Position numbers and translations under genes: made by a program. From Verrucomicrobiaceae bacterium (GTDB lineage Bacteria; Verrucomicrobiota; Verrucomicrobiia; Verrucomicrobiales; Akkermansiaceae), in contig JAIXPW010000249.1 in assembly GCA_027485995.1 (NCBI GenBank), positions 1 through 45,307 on the forward strand: a stretch of DNA of 45,307 nt, read 5' to 3'. The notes beneath the pieces were generated by a model, which saw only the letters and a program-made list of their open reading frames with translations, was not told the origin of the DNA and ran no database searches. Shown here one piece after another: positions 1-7,332 of this stretch; within the stretch, counting starts at the first letter, position 1, and each line of letters opens with the position of its first letter.

Positions 1-1
1 C

Positions 2-916
2 GGAACCACCGCCGAAAACGGCAACGACAAGGGCAACAACGCCATCTACCTTGATGACCGCTTCAAGGGCAAGGTCTACAACTCGGTGTTCGACGACTAC
101 AAGGAAGACCTCATCGAGGCCACCAACGACGGCGTCGGCAGCGGTGCGGAGTTCGCCTACAACACCATCGGCCGATTCGGTGGTGGTGCCTACACGGGCA
201 GCAACGCCAGCAACCTGACCTACCTGAACACCAGCACCTTCGCGGCGAACACCTTCTTCGACGCCACAGGATCGCCAATCAACGGCAACTCCAACGGTGG
301 TGTGGATCCGAAGCTGACCGCCTACAGCCGTGACGGTGGACTTGAGTTGACCGAAATCGACCCCCGTCCAGCCGCCAACTCCCCACTCTGGGTGCCTAGC
401 AACCTGTTGAAGACCGGAGCTCCGGTCGCCACCACCTATCGCGGTGCCTTCGGCTCCGAGAACTGGGCCTCCGGATGGACCAAGCTCAGCCTCTCCGGAG
501 TGCTCACCGGAGCATCCGCTGGTAGCTCGATGGCCGATGCCGACGGTGACGGAATCTCCGACTCTGTCGAAACCACCAACAGCGCCCTCGGATTCAACTC
601 CGCAGTCAGCGATGCCAACACCGTCCTGGGAACGCTCAAGACCACCGCGCAGTTCAACGCGAACTTCACGGCCGGCCAGACCAGCGTGACCAGCAACCCA
701 TCCGCCTTCAGCCTCTACACGGCCGCCTCCATCCTGGACGTCCGCTCGGTCGGCCAGGTCGTGGTTGCCGCTCCGGCCGGCCCAGGCAATGTGACCCTCA
801 CCCTGCCTGTCGAAAAGTCCACTGGACTCACGACCTGGGAAGCTGCGGGCAACATGACGCTGTCGATTCCGAAGACGGTTGATAAGGAGTTCTACCGCAT
901 CACCATCCCGGAATAA
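2..916 (+). CDS. Secreted protein, C-terminal part (5' end outside window)
   Basis: The open frame is already running at base 2, so only about the last 304 codons are present; the GTG at 86 is internal. The visible part is rich in Asn, Gly, Ser and Thr, as in a secreted beta-rich protein. It contains a 'YRGAFG..NW..GWT' motif seen near the C-terminus of beta-helix surface proteins, then a thrombospondin type 3-like calcium loop (DADGDGISD), and a final module with 'VEKSTGLTTWE' ending in KEFYRITIPE. The same tail pattern closes two other secreted proteins in the window (27836 and 36187). A strong terminator follows at 949-985, separating it from the Ton operon downstream. The function is unknown. 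Surface or extracellular location is inferred. Confidence 0.7.
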   Translation, partial: GTTAENGNDKGNNAIYLDDRFKGKVYNSVFDDYKEDLIEATNDGVGSGAEFAYNTIGRFGGGAYTGSNASNLTYLNTSTFAANTFFDATGSPINGNSNGGVDPKLTAYSRDGGLELTEIDPRPAANSPLWVPSNLLKTGAPVATTYRGAFGSENWASGWTKLSLSGVLTGASAGSSMADADGDGISDSVETTNSALGFNSAVSDANTVLGTLKTTAQFNANFTAGQTSVTSNPSAFSLYTAASILDVRSVGQVVVAAPAGPGNVTLTLPVEKSTGLTTWEAAGNMTLSIPKTVDKEFYRITIPE

Positions 917-948
917 GGCCCTCGGCCAATCTGACAAAACTGTCACAC

Positions 949-985
949 GGGGGGCATCGGCAAACGCCGGTGCCCCCTCTTTTGT
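949..985 (+). terminator. Rho-independent terminator of the upstream secreted-protein gene
   Basis: A 12-bp stem (950-961 with 966-977, one G-T wobble) with an AAAC loop is followed by a T-rich tail (TCTTTTGT). A smaller hairpin, TGACA-AAAC-TGTCA, lies just before it at 932-945 and has the same loop. Only 18 bases separate the tail from the ATG at 1004, so the terminator is in an unusual place for the next operon. Confidence 0.8.
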
Positions 986-1003
986 GTCCCGGCAACGCCA
1001 ACC

Positions 1004-1783
1004 ATGCGACCTTTCATCCCCATTTTCATCGTGGCCACGTCCCTGGCCACCAGTGCCCAGGAGGCGAAACCCACGCCCACGGAAGAGCTGCGCGTCTCCG
1101 TCCGCGAGTGGGTGGAAACCATGCGCAAGATCCAGGTTGAGGAGAACGACTGGACGCGCGATCAGGAAGTCCTCCGCAACTACAAGGAAGGCCTCGAAAA
1201 GGAGATCGCCGACCTCAAGGAACAAATCGCCGCCGCCAAGGTCCGCAAGGAAGGCGGTGACCAGGCCACGATCGAAAAAACCACCGCCCGTGACAAGCTG
1301 GCCGCCGCCAAGCAGGAGCTGGTCGGCAGACTCCACGGCATCGAGGAGTATGTCTTCCAGAAGACCCGCTTTTTCCCCGATCCGCTGCTCAAGGACGCGA
1401 AAATGGTGCAGAGCATGGAAGACCTTCAGCGCGCCCTGAAGCTCCCCGCCGACAAGCAGGGTGAGGACGTTTCCAAGCGCCTTCTGAACATCAGCAACGT
1501 CCTTTCCGAAGCCGAGAAATACCAGCAGACCGTCCACGTGGTGGACGAACTGAGAACCGACGCGAGCGGCGGGGAATTCAAGGTCCAGACGATCTACTTC
1601 GGCCTCGCCTTCGCCTACTCCGTCAACGAGCAGGGCACCTTCGCCCTCACCGGCCGTCCAACTGAAAAGGGCTGGGTGTTCACCGAGAAAAAGGAAATCG
1701 GCCCGGACATCAAGAAACTCATCGAAACCTCCGCCGGAAAACAGGACCCGGCCTTCGTCAAACTTCCGCTCATCCAACCATGA
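1004..1783 (+). CDS. DUF3450-type periplasmic coiled-coil protein of a Ton operon
   Basis: A 259-residue protein with a short signal peptide (cleavage near SAQ/EAK, residue ~20). A Lys/Glu/Gln-rich coiled coil at ~50-110 is followed by an alpha/beta C-terminal part with 'IYFGLAFAYSVNEQGTFALTGRP' character and 'FVKLPL' at the end, as in the DUF3450 family. In Vibrio-type TonB2 clusters a DUF3450 gene precedes ttpC/exbB, and the same order is found here. It probably works in the periplasm with the ExbB periplasmic domain, though its exact role is unknown in the family. Its stop overlaps the next start by 4 bases (ATGA), so the two are translationally coupled. No Shine-Dalgarno is visible before ATG 1004. 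Confidence 0.8.
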   Translation: MRPFIPIFIVATSLATSAQEAKPTPTEELRVSVREWVETMRKIQVEENDWTRDQEVLRNYKEGLEKEIADLKEQIAAAKVRKEGGDQATIEKTTARDKLAAAKQELVGRLHGIEEYVFQKTRFFPDPLLKDAKMVQSMEDLQRALKLPADKQGEDVSKRLLNISNVLSEAEKYQQTVHVVDELRTDASGGEFKVQTIYFGLAFAYSVNEQGTFALTGRPTEKGWVFTEKKEIGPDIKKLIETSAGKQDPAFVKLPLIQP

Positions 1784-3342
1784 TTCCGTCCACCTTGAAA
1801 GCCGCCTTCATCGGCGCACTCTCCCTTACCTCCGCCATGGCCGAAGGCACGGTGGATGCCGCAAGGGATGATCTGAAAAAGGCCGTCAGCGAACTCGACA
1901 GCACGCAGAAGGAATACGGTGCCCTGCGCAACAATCTCTACAAGGAGATCAACCGCCTTGACGACGAGGCCCTGTCCCTCACCAAGGAGCTTCGCGCCCT
2001 CGAAAAAGAGGAGTCGCAACGCGCCACCAACCTCAAGATCCTCGATCGCGAACTCGACAAGAGCAAGACCGACGTCAAGTACGCCATCGACCTCCTCAAC
2101 CAGTATTCCAAGGCCCTCGTCACCCGCCTTCACCCTGCTGAAGGGCAGCTCTACAACGAGACCGTTCAAAAGATCGACCAGAAGGCCCTCACGCTCACCG
2201 AAGATCCCAAGGCGGAGCTCATCGAACGCTGTCAGGTGCTGAAGATCGGTCTGGATCGTCTCGGTTCCATCATTGGCGGACATCGCTTCAATGGCAGGGC
2301 GCTGAAGAACGGCAGTCAGGCCACCGACGGCACCCTGCTTCTCGCCGGCCCCTCGGTCTTCTTCGCTTCCAACGACAAGACCTTCGAAGGAGTTGCCACG
2401 TATGCCGCCACCGGCACGCCCTATCCCTCCGTGCTCGCCTTGAAGGACACCAACGGAATCATCAGCCAGACACTTGCCAACTCCTCCGGCACGCTCCCGA
2501 TGGATTCCACCATGGGCAAGGCGCTTGAGGAAAAGAACGACCAGGTCGAAAGCGGTCACAGCAAGACGATGGAGCATCTTTCGCTCTTCAGTGACATTGC
2601 CAAGAACATGATGTTCGACGGCTGGATCGCCATCGGCGTCTGCTTCGTCATGATCGCGCTCGGCTGGTCCGTCGCCGCAAGGAAGATGTTCTACCTGAAC
2701 TCCATCAAGAAAGGCACCGACCTGTTCCTTGCCCAGTGGGACAAGCTTTCCTCCGACCTCACTTCCATCGACCACGCCGATGGCGAGAGTGTTAAAAGCC
2801 TCGGTGGCAACGCGGATCCTAAGGTCCAGAAGCTCGTCCAGCGCTCGCCCCTTTACCACATCTACCACATCGGCTCCGAGGAGATCCGCCACCGGCTCAC
2901 GTCAGATGAAAATGGCGTCCCGACGACCACCCTATCAAGCCGCTCCGTCCAGGCCATCCGCGCCTCGCTGGACGCCGGTCTGGTCCGGGAAAACCACAAG
3001 CTCACCGATGGCCTCGTCTATCTGACGATCAGCATCGCCGGTGGCCCTTATGTCGGACTGCTCGGAACGGTGGTCGGGGTCATGATCACCTTCGCCATCA
3101 TTTCGAAACAGGGACAGGTGGACGTGAACTCCATCGCTCCCGGCATCGCGTCCGCCCTACTCGCCACGGTGGCCGGTCTGGTGGTCGCCATTCCCGCCTT
3201 GTTCATCTACAGCTACCTGAACGGTCGCATCAAGAACATGGTGGCCGAGATGCAGGTCTTCATCGACGAGTTCGTCGCCAAGGTGGCCGAATTCTATCCG
3301 GATACCGAAGCCGCCTCCACCACGCCGAGCCCCGAGCATTGA
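1780..3342 (+). CDS. TtpC-like MotA/TolQ/ExbB proton channel with large periplasmic domain
   Basis: A 520-residue inner-membrane motor subunit. It has a signal peptide (residues 1-21), a long coiled coil at ~25-110, a periplasmic domain to ~265 containing the 'DGTLLLAGPSVFF' pattern of TtpC-type ExbB proteins, then the ExbB core with three membrane segments near 281-302, 413-442 and 452-480. The core carries 'GLLGTVVGVMITF' and 'APGIASALLATVAGLVVAIPA', the helices that line the pentameric proton channel. With ExbD and TonB it would turn proton-motive force into force on outer-membrane partners. Vibrio TonB2 clusters have TtpC plus a separate small ExbB. Here only the long form exists, so it probably serves as the sole ExbB. 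The core is very close to that of the gene at 22812-24662. Confidence 0.9.
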   Translation: MIPSTLKAAFIGALSLTSAMAEGTVDAARDDLKKAVSELDSTQKEYGALRNNLYKEINRLDDEALSLTKELRALEKEESQRATNLKILDRELDKSKTDVKYAIDLLNQYSKALVTRLHPAEGQLYNETVQKIDQKALTLTEDPKAELIERCQVLKIGLDRLGSIIGGHRFNGRALKNGSQATDGTLLLAGPSVFFASNDKTFEGVATYAATGTPYPSVLALKDTNGIISQTLANSSGTLPMDSTMGKALEEKNDQVESGHSKTMEHLSLFSDIAKNMMFDGWIAIGVCFVMIALGWSVAARKMFYLNSIKKGTDLFLAQWDKLSSDLTSIDHADGESVKSLGGNADPKVQKLVQRSPLYHIYHIGSEEIRHRLTSDENGVPTTTLSSRSVQAIRASLDAGLVRENHKLTDGLVYLTISIAGGPYVGLLGTVVGVMITFAIISKQGQVDVNSIAPGIASALLATVAGLVVAIPALFIYSYLNGRIKNMVAEMQVFIDEFVAKVAEFYPDTEAASTTPSPEH

Positions 3343-3372
3343 GCCCGCTCGAACCCTAAATCTTCACCGACT

Positions 3373-3774
3373 ATGGCCTCCGCAGACGAAAAGAGTTTTG
3401 ACGACATCAACGTCACCCCGATGGTGGACCTTTACCTGGTTCTCCTGCTGATCTTCATCATCATGACCACCGCTGGTGTCCAGGGTGTGAAGGTCGAGCT
3501 TCCACGCGCCGGAGGAAAGGCCTCCGCGCCGATGACCGCCTCGAAGCTCCAGGCGATCACGGTGAGCCCGGAAGGCGGCATTTTCCTCAACACCACGGCG
3601 GTCACGCTCGACCAGTTGGAGGACGAACTGACCGCCCTGAAGGCCGCCAGCCCGGACCTTCCTGTCGTGGTGCGTGGCGACAAGGCCTCGCAGTATCAGG
3701 GAATCATGCAGGTGCTGGAAGTCGTCGGACGCGTGGGAATCGACAAGATCGGACTCGCCACCCAGACCAAGTAA
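3373..3774 (+). CDS. exbD: ExbD/TolR family biopolymer transport protein
   Basis: A 133-residue protein with a short cytoplasmic N-terminus, one membrane helix (about 20-42) and a periplasmic domain. The motif INVTPMVDLYLVLLLIFII contains Asp19, the conserved protonatable residue of ExbD/TolR. The periplasmic part ends with the usual 'VVVRGDKASQYQGIMQVLEVVGRVGI' type of beta-alpha unit. It lies 30 bases after the ExbB gene and before tonB. It is close to the second ExbD of the window (22396-22803): the first 40 residues differ at only a few positions. The leader before ATG 3373 has no Shine-Dalgarno. Confidence 0.93.
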   Translation: MASADEKSFDDINVTPMVDLYLVLLLIFIIMTTAGVQGVKVELPRAGGKASAPMTASKLQAITVSPEGGIFLNTTAVTLDQLEDELTALKAASPDLPVVVRGDKASQYQGIMQVLEVVGRVGIDKIGLATQTK

Positions 3775-3808
3775 TCCCGGGTCGAAACGCCCATCCTGCA
3801 CTGCCTGC

Positions 3809-4510
3809 ATGTCCCGATTTTCTGCGGAAACCAAGAAAGAGAACAAGCACCTCCTCATCACCCTGATGCTGGGTGTGGTGATCTTCGGAGGAGCCGTCTC
3901 GTTTCTTTTCCGTAACTCTGAAGAGGAGGCGGAGAAAAAGAAGAATACCGCCGAGATCGTGGACATCACCCTGCCCACTCCGCCTCCACCTCCGCCACCT
4001 GAGACCGATCCCGATCTGACCGAGCCCGAGGAGGCCGACATCCAGGAGCAGTCGAGCGAACCCGAGATCGCCCCAACCACCGAGATGGCTTCGGAAAGCA
4101 CCGACCTCGATCTCAACATCGACATTGGCGACCTCGCTGAAGGAACCGGCGGCGGTTTCGTGGTGAATGTGCCCCGCTTCGCCACCCGCGGTGGCCGTGG
4201 CGGTGGTGGTGACGGGCTGGGCAGTGATGAGGCAGACTCTCCACCCACTCCGATCAGCAAGCTCCCCCCCACCTATCCCAGCGCCCTGCTCAGCAAGGGT
4301 GTCGGCGGACGCGTCATGGTCAGTTGTGTCATCGACGCCGGTGGCCAGGTCGTCAGCAGCTCCATCAAGCAGTCTTCCGGTTACTCCGAACTCGACAAGG
4401 CGGCCCTCACGGCCGTGGCGAGGTGGAAGTTCAAGCCCGCCGTCAAGGAAGGCCGGGCCATCAAGTCAACCTGTTCGGTTCCATTCAACTTTGAGGTCAA
4501 GAAGAGCTGA
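3809..4510 (+). CDS. tonB: TonB family energy transducer
   Basis: A 233-residue protein starting at ATG 3809; the open frame reaches further upstream, but that part only overlaps exbD out of frame. There is one N-terminal membrane helix (residues ~14-35), then a Lys/Glu stretch and a Pro-rich spacer with a run of seven prolines. A Glu/Asp-rich linker and a Gly-rich segment follow. The TonB C-terminal domain (~150-233) has 'PPTYPSALLSKGVGGRVMVSCVIDAGGQV' and ends with 'ALTAVARWKFKPAVKEG'. It should span the periplasm and pull on outer-membrane partners, energised by the ExbB/ExbD pair encoded just before it. No Cys is present in the membrane helix, unlike the second TonB of the window. Confidence 0.9.
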   Translation: MSRFSAETKKENKHLLITLMLGVVIFGGAVSFLFRNSEEEAEKKKNTAEIVDITLPTPPPPPPPETDPDLTEPEEADIQEQSSEPEIAPTTEMASESTDLDLNIDIGDLAEGTGGGFVVNVPRFATRGGRGGGGDGLGSDEADSPPTPISKLPPTYPSALLSKGVGGRVMVSCVIDAGGQVVSSSIKQSSGYSELDKAALTAVARWKFKPAVKEGRAIKSTCSVPFNFEVKKS

Positions 4511-4556
4511 TCCAACTCCAGTTTTCCCTCCATCATTCCTCCATTCCCTTTCCGCC

Positions 4557-6017
4557 ATGTTCTCCAGATTCCTCATTCCGGCCCTGCTGCTCCTGCCAGC
4601 GATCGCGCAGGCAGACCGCATCATTCCACCGGCCAATCTTTTCAGCGACCCTGCGTTCATCAAGGACTTCGTCGGCAGCTACGGATTCCTGTCCGATGTG
4701 GAGCCCAAGGTCTCCCAGGACGAGCAGGCCGCGCTGACCACGATCCGCGACCTGTTCGAAAAGAACCAGTTCGCCCAGGCCGAGCAGGAAATCATCCGCT
4801 TCATCAAGGAAACCGAGAACCCGACCGATCCCAAGAAGCAGCCCGCTGAGATCAGCCCTGCGATGATCTTCGTGCTTGGGAACCTCTACTTCCAGGCCGA
4901 CCGCACGGACGAGGCCCGTCGCGCCTTTCTTGAGGCCATCAAGCGCTTTCCCCGCTTCCGCCGTGCCCACACCAACCTGGCCTTCCTCTATATCTCGAAG
5001 AACCAGACCAACGAGGCGCTGCCGCTGCTTCAGAAGTCCATCGAACTCGGCGAGACCAGCCCGCGGGTCTATGGCATGCTCGGCTACTGCCACCTCGTGA
5101 AAAAGAACGCCGTTGCTGCCGAGAACGCCTATCGTCAGGCCTATCTGCTCGATGCGAACTCCCGTGACTGGAAGCTCGGCCTTTCCCAGTCCCTGCTCGC
5201 CCAGGACAAGTTCGCTGAAGCGGCCAGCCTGCTCGGCTCGATCATCGAGGAGAATCCCAACGACAAGCAGCTCTGGCTCCAGCAAACGAACGCCTATCTC
5301 GGCATGGACCGCAAGGAGGACGCCGCCATCAACCTCGAAATCCTGCGTTTCAAGGGCCTCGCCGATGAGAGCAACCTCAACCTGCTGGGCAACCTCTACA
5401 TGGACCGCAGCGAGCCGCAGCTGGCCCTCTTCGCCTACATGGCGGCGATCGACAAATCGACCACGCTCGATGTGCCGCGCGCGCTCAAGTCCGCGAAGAT
5501 CCTGACCGACTATGGTTTCCCCGACAAGGCACTGTCATTCGTGGAGAAGATCAAGTCGAAGGTCGGAGCCAATGTTCCCAACGCTCAGAAGACGTTGCTG
5601 ATGCTCACCGAGGTGCGGATCGCCCAGGCCCAGAAGAAGCCCGAGACCGTGGAAAAGCTCCTCAACGAGCTGACCCAGATCGATCCCACCAACGGCGAGG
5701 TCCTGCTGGAACTTGCCAAGCACTTCGACCAGCTCGCCAAGGACGAGGAGGATGAAGGAAAGCGCGGCACGCTGGTTCAGAATGCCCGCACCAACTATCA
5801 ACTCGCCGTGCGCACCCCGGCAGTGGCCTATCAGGCCAATCTCGGACTTGGACAGATGTATGTCCGCGAGAAGCGATATGTCGAAGCGCTGCCAATTCTC
5901 GAAACCGCCCTCAACCTGAAGAAGAGCGAAAGCCTGGAACAATACACCAGCCGCGTCCGCCGCGCTGCCGACCGCCAGCGGCAGAAGGATGAGGCGAAAG
6001 AAACCACCAAACCATGA
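4557..6017 (+). CDS. Secreted tetratricopeptide repeat protein of the Ton operon
   Basis: A 486-residue protein with a clear signal peptide (MFSRFLIPALLLLPAIAQA/D). ATG 4557 was chosen because the longer open frame upstream only reads through tonB out of frame. At least seven TPR-like helix pairs run from ~60 to the C-terminus, for example 'MIFVLGNLYFQADRTDEARR' and 'AHTNLAFLYISKNQTNEALP'. The end is highly charged (Arg/Lys/Glu). TPR proteins are regular members of DUF3450-TtpC-ExbD-TonB clusters, where they are thought to scaffold the motor in the periplasm. Here the gene follows tonB by 46 bases and overlaps the porin start by 4 bases, which supports a joint function. Confidence 0.87.
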   Translation: MFSRFLIPALLLLPAIAQADRIIPPANLFSDPAFIKDFVGSYGFLSDVEPKVSQDEQAALTTIRDLFEKNQFAQAEQEIIRFIKETENPTDPKKQPAEISPAMIFVLGNLYFQADRTDEARRAFLEAIKRFPRFRRAHTNLAFLYISKNQTNEALPLLQKSIELGETSPRVYGMLGYCHLVKKNAVAAENAYRQAYLLDANSRDWKLGLSQSLLAQDKFAEAASLLGSIIEENPNDKQLWLQQTNAYLGMDRKEDAAINLEILRFKGLADESNLNLLGNLYMDRSEPQLALFAYMAAIDKSTTLDVPRALKSAKILTDYGFPDKALSFVEKIKSKVGANVPNAQKTLLMLTEVRIAQAQKKPETVEKLLNELTQIDPTNGEVLLELAKHFDQLAKDEEDEGKRGTLVQNARTNYQLAVRTPAVAYQANLGLGQMYVREKRYVEALPILETALNLKKSESLEQYTSRVRRAADRQRQKDEAKETTKP

Positions 6018-7330
6018 ATTTCCCCATGAAGGCCATTCTGCTTCTCAACAGTGCACTCTGCTGCGTGGTCCATGCCAACGACGTGCTGGACGCTCTTGAA
6101 GGAAAAAAGAAATCCAGCGAGATCCAGGTCGCCGCAGCTCCCGCAGGCCCCGGCCGGGATGCCAGCGGTGCGCTCACCTATCCGGAAACCACCTACCCGC
6201 CGAGCCGGCTCGATGCCGTGTGGTCGAAGGCGGTCGTTTACGAGAATGAGGCAAATCCCTGGGTCCAGCGGATGGCCATCACCGCGTTCTTCGACCAACA
6301 GGCGGCCTTTGGCAACGCCGAGGTCGATGGCGTTGGAGTTGTTCCGGAAAAGTCGGTGGATCTCGATGGAACCCGCAGCCGCCGGACCCGTCTGGGTGCC
6401 CGCATCCGGGCCTTCCGCAATACGGACATCGAGGCGAACTACGAGTTCTCCGGAAGCGACGACCAGCGCGGGATCGAGCGTCTCAAGGTGCGCACCGAGT
6501 TCATGCCGGACGCCGCCGTGACCTTTGGAAAATTCCGGCCGGATTTCGGAACGGAATACAGCATCGAGCCTGAGAACTACCTGTATCCTGACCGCTCGAT
6601 GCTGACGAACATGATCGCGCCGGATCAAACCCTCGGCATCCGGGTGGACTTCAAGCGCAAGGACTGGGACTTCGGCCTCGGTTGGTTCTCGGGCGATGCG
6701 AATCCCTACTTTCCCGGAATCGAGGGTGAAGGTTCATTGCTTTTCAACATGAAGCGCACGCTGGTCGAGGGCTCGGGTTCGTCGCTGAGCCGAGTGGTCT
6801 GGCACTTCGACTATCTCCACAACTTCGACGGCGCGCGTTCCGGCACAACTCCACGATTCAGTGTTGCCGGAAGAAGATCCGCCAACGGCAACCAGCTCGT
6901 CGCGACGAATCCGCTCTTTCACGACCTGGTCTCCACCGGCATCGTGCTCGATCGCGGCCGATTCTCCTTCATGGGCGACTTCATGATCGCGAAGGGCGAA
7001 GGCGCCGCCTACGGATTGACTCTCGCTCCCACCTACTGGGCGATCCCAGGGCGATTGAACATCATCGGTCGCTACCACTATGCCGTCTCGGATGATGCGG
7101 GCGGACTGATCAGCACCATGGGAACCTCGTCGGACCCGGCCTTTGACAGCTCACCCTTCTTCATCGGTGATGAATACACTTCCTTCTATCTCGGCGCAAA
7201 CTACCACCTCTACCGCGATCAGCTCATCCTGATGGGCGGGCTGGAGCGGGCGGTTCTCGGCGATGGTCAGGGAGCGGACTTCAACACCGAGGCATGGATC
7301 TGGCACGCTGGAGCAAGGATGAGTTTCTGA
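6014..7330 (+). CDS. OprO/OprP-like outer-membrane porin
   Basis: A 438-residue protein with a signal peptide. MNFPMKAILL starts at 6014, with a possible second start at 6026 (MKAILL). A short linker is followed by a beta-barrel pattern of alternating residues, with 'LGARIRAFRNTDIEANYEF' and 'GKFRPDFGTEY' typical of the phosphate-selective porin family. The chain ends in Phe, as expected for BAM-inserted barrels. ATGA overlap with the TPR gene shows it belongs to the Ton operon. No TonB-dependent receptor plug domain is visible, so any coupling to TonB would be indirect or new. The substrate is unknown. It ends 2 bases from the stop of the converging tpsA, with no terminator in between. Confidence 0.85.
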   Translation: MNFPMKAILLLNSALCCVVHANDVLDALEGKKKSSEIQVAAAPAGPGRDASGALTYPETTYPPSRLDAVWSKAVVYENEANPWVQRMAITAFFDQQAAFGNAEVDGVGVVPEKSVDLDGTRSRRTRLGARIRAFRNTDIEANYEFSGSDDQRGIERLKVRTEFMPDAAVTFGKFRPDFGTEYSIEPENYLYPDRSMLTNMIAPDQTLGIRVDFKRKDWDFGLGWFSGDANPYFPGIEGEGSLLFNMKRTLVEGSGSSLSRVVWHFDYLHNFDGARSGTTPRFSVAGRRSANGNQLVATNPLFHDLVSTGIVLDRGRFSFMGDFMIAKGEGAAYGLTLAPTYWAIPGRLNIIGRYHYAVSDDAGGLISTMGTSSDPAFDSSPFFIGDEYTSFYLGANYHLYRDQLILMGGLERAVLGDGQGADFNTEAWIWHAGARMSF

Positions 7331-7332
7331 AT

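Noticed and set aside
1615..2892. Long minus-strand open frame (425 codons) opposite the ExbB gene
   Set aside because: It is antisense to a clear coding gene, has low-complexity composition (Val/Leu/Asp/Gly shadow of GC-rich codons) and no family motif.
3674..3808. Upstream extension of the tonB frame into exbD
   Set aside because: It overlaps exbD in another frame. The membrane helix begins right after ATG 3809, so the extension is not used.
4167..4556. Upstream extension of the TPR gene into tonB
   Set aside because: The signal peptide starts at ATG 4557 and the extension is a shadow of tonB.
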